Source: Prevotellaceae bacterium
Lineage (GTDB): Bacteria; Bacteroidota; Bacteroidia; Bacteroidales; UBA932
Direction of reading: 5' to 3'
DNA: 5,125 bases
Assembly (NCBI GenBank): GCA_031284065.1
Contig: JAITAP010000128.1
Span: 1 to 5,125 of the forward strand
The translations under genes and the position numbers were made by a program. The notes under the pieces were generated by a model, which was not told the origin of the DNA, ran no database searches, and saw nothing but the letters and a program-made list of their open reading frames with translations. Positions 3,647 through 5,125 of the stretch are shown in pieces (position 1 is the stretch's first letter; each line of letters begins with the position of its first letter).

Positions 3647-5125
3647 TCAGCCTCCAATTGACTTCGCGACCTCTGCGGCGACTTTTTCGAGTGCGCCCGT
3701 TACGCTGTCATCCAGAATACCGTTTTTTATCGGCAAAAGAATATCCTCCTTGTGCTGCGCCTCCAGAATGTCAACAAACAGCTTCTCAAATTCGGGCACC
3801 CGTTCAACCTTAATGCTGCGCAGCAGCCCGTGCGTTCCGCAGTAGAGCGTCGCAATTTGCTTTTCTACCGGTATGGGGCGGTACTGCGGCTGGATGAGCA
3901 GCTGGGTGTTTTTTTGCCCTTTGTCTATCGTGAACGCCGTTACGGGGTCAATGTCGCTGCCGAATTTTGTGAACGCCTCCAGCTCGCGGTACTGCGCCTG
4001 ATCGATTTTGAGCGTTCCCGCCACCTTTTTCATGGCCTTGATTTGCGCATTTCCGCCCACGCGCGACACCGAAATCCCCACGTTGATGGCCGGGCGAACG
4101 CCTTGGTTGAACAAGTCGTTTTCGAGAAAAATTTGCCCGTCGGTAATGGAAATCACGTTGGTTGGGATGTACGCCGACACGTCGCCCGCCTGCGTTTCGA
4201 TGATGGGCAGCGCCGTGAGCGACCCCCCACCCTTTACTTTCCCTTGAAGGCTTTCGGGCAAGTCGTTCATTTTTTCGGCAACCTCCTGCTGCGTATTTAT
4301 TCGCGCCGCACGCTCCAGCAGGCGGGAGTGCAGGTAGAAAATATCCCCCGGGTACGCCTCGCGCCCCGACGGGCGGCGCAGGATGAGCGACACCTCGCGG
4401 TACGCTACCGCTTGCTTTGAGAGGTCGTCGTAAACCACCAGCGCATGTCGCCCCGTGTCGCGGAAGTATTCGCCGATGGACGTTCCCGCAAAGGGTGCAA
4501 AGTACTGCATGGCGGCGGGGTCGGCGGCGGTGGCCACCACCACTACGGTGTAGTCCAGCGCCCCCTTTTCGCGCAGCGTGTTGACGATGGAGGCAACCGT
4601 AGAGCCTTTTTGCCCTATGGCAACGTATATGCAGTAAACGGGGTCGCCGTTGAGGTAGCCGTCGCGCTGGTTGATGATAGCGTCCAGCGCAATGCTCGTC
4701 TTTCCGGTTTGGCGGTCGCCGATGATAAGCTCCCGCTGCCCGCGCCCGATGGGGATCATGGCGTCAACCGCTTTCAAGCCCGTTTGCAGCGGCTGGTTCA
4801 CAGGCTGACGGTAGATTACCCCCGGCGCCTTGCGCTCCAGCGGCATTCGCAGGCGCTCGCCGGCAACGGGTCCCTTGCCGTCGAGCGGCTCGCCCAGCGG
4901 GTCGATAACCCTGCCCAACATGCCCTCGCCAACGCTTATGGAGGCAATTTTTCCCGTGCGGCGCACCGAAAAACCCTCCTTAATGCGGTCGGTGGAGCCG
5001 AGCAGCACCGCGCCAACGTTATCCTCTTCGAGGTTCATCACCACGCCCATCATGCCATTTTGAAATTCGAGGAGCTCGTTGGCTTCGGCGTTGGCAAGCC
5101 CGTAAATACGCGCCACGCCGTCGCT
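3647..5125 (-). CDS. atpA: ATP synthase F1 subunit alpha, N-terminus beyond the window edge
   Basis: This is the non-catalytic nucleotide-binding subunit of the F1 head, which alternates with beta and supplies the arginine finger to the catalytic sites. The window shows 492 residues from SDGVARIYGLANAEANELLE to KSIGG; about 35 N-terminal residues are missing, compared with a usual length near 525. The GTG at 5114-5116 is an internal Val codon, not the start, because the family VGDGVARIYGL motif runs across it. Visible motifs (numbering from the first visible residue): Walker A GDRQTGKT (136-143), Walker B ALVVYDDLSKQ (about 228-238), the LLERAAR stretch, the ALPIIETQAGDVSAYIPTNV segment, and the alpha/beta signature PAINVGISVS (345-354) followed by the arginine finger R355. 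The gene is intact to its stop. Normally atpG follows directly; here creD does. Confidence 0.99.
   Translation of the reverse strand, partial: SDGVARIYGLANAEANELLEFQNGMMGVVMNLEEDNVGAVLLGSTDRIKEGFSVRRTGKIASISVGEGMLGRVIDPLGEPLDGKGPVAGERLRMPLERKAPGVIYRQPVNQPLQTGLKAVDAMIPIGRGQRELIIGDRQTGKTSIALDAIINQRDGYLNGDPVYCIYVAIGQKGSTVASIVNTLREKGALDYTVVVVATAADPAAMQYFAPFAGTSIGEYFRDTGRHALVVYDDLSKQAVAYREVSLILRRPSGREAYPGDIFYLHSRLLERAARINTQQEVAEKMNDLPESLQGKVKGGGSLTALPIIETQAGDVSAYIPTNVISITDGQIFLENDLFNQGVRPAINVGISVSRVGGNAQIKAMKKVAGTLKIDQAQYRELEAFTKFGSDIDPVTAFTIDKGQKNTQLLIQPQYRPIPVEKQIATLYCGTHGLLRSIKVERVPEFEKLFVDILEAQHKEDILLPIKNGILDDSVTGALEKVAAEVAKSIGG

Noticed and set aside
3752..4420. 222-codon plus-strand open frame
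   Set aside because: It lies wholly antisense to atpA, one of the best conserved bacterial genes. Its composition is what the reverse of a G+C-richer coding frame gives, and it shows no family motifs.

Overview
The window looks like chromosomal DNA from a Bacteroidota bacterium, most likely Bacteroidales. This rests on the style of the ATP synthase alpha subunit (including its MNDLPES / VKGGGSLTALPIIETQAGD region), the CreD type, an Rpn-family nuclease of the PDDEXK_2 kind, the lack of Shine-Dalgarno sequences, and a TTTG / TAnnTTT-type promoter. I could not run any search, so the placement comes from family knowledge. All real genes lie on the minus strand, so transcription runs from high to low coordinates.

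Layout in transcription order: (1) atpA, ATP synthase F1 alpha, 5125 to 3647, cut off at its N-terminus by the window edge. (2) A 63-bp gap holding a tiny upstream reading frame. (3) A creD-like inner-membrane protein gene, 3583 to 2255. (4) A 100-bp gap with a good candidate Bacteroidota promoter. (5) An Rpn/PDDEXK_2 nuclease gene, 2154 to 1216. (6) A free-standing second copy of that gene's C-terminal part, 1179 to 892. (7) atpG, ATP synthase F1 gamma, 857 to 1, lacking only its last few codons. No gene-free stretch exceeds 100 bp.

Two things stand out. First, atpA and atpG, normally adjacent in the F-ATPase operon, are separated here by about 2.8 kb carrying creD and an Rpn module. The Rpn part looks more A+T-rich and less constrained than its ATP synthase neighbours, which suggests later insertion. 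Second, the Rpn gene is followed, in the same frame and 36 bp after its stop, by an orphan tail cassette. This cassette shares a 93-bp perfectly identical block with the gene's own 3' end but carries ten instead of four 12-bp (tetrapeptide) repeat units and a diverged last segment. Rpn nucleases are known antiphage toxins restrained by a short protein made from their own C-terminal region (RpnS). A detached, expandable C-terminal cassette could therefore be a stand-alone antitoxin, a reservoir for tail swapping, or a decaying relic. The sequence alone cannot decide which.

Nothing visible stops transcription between the Rpn promoter and atpG, so the gamma subunit may be transcribed partly from the promoter of a defence gene.
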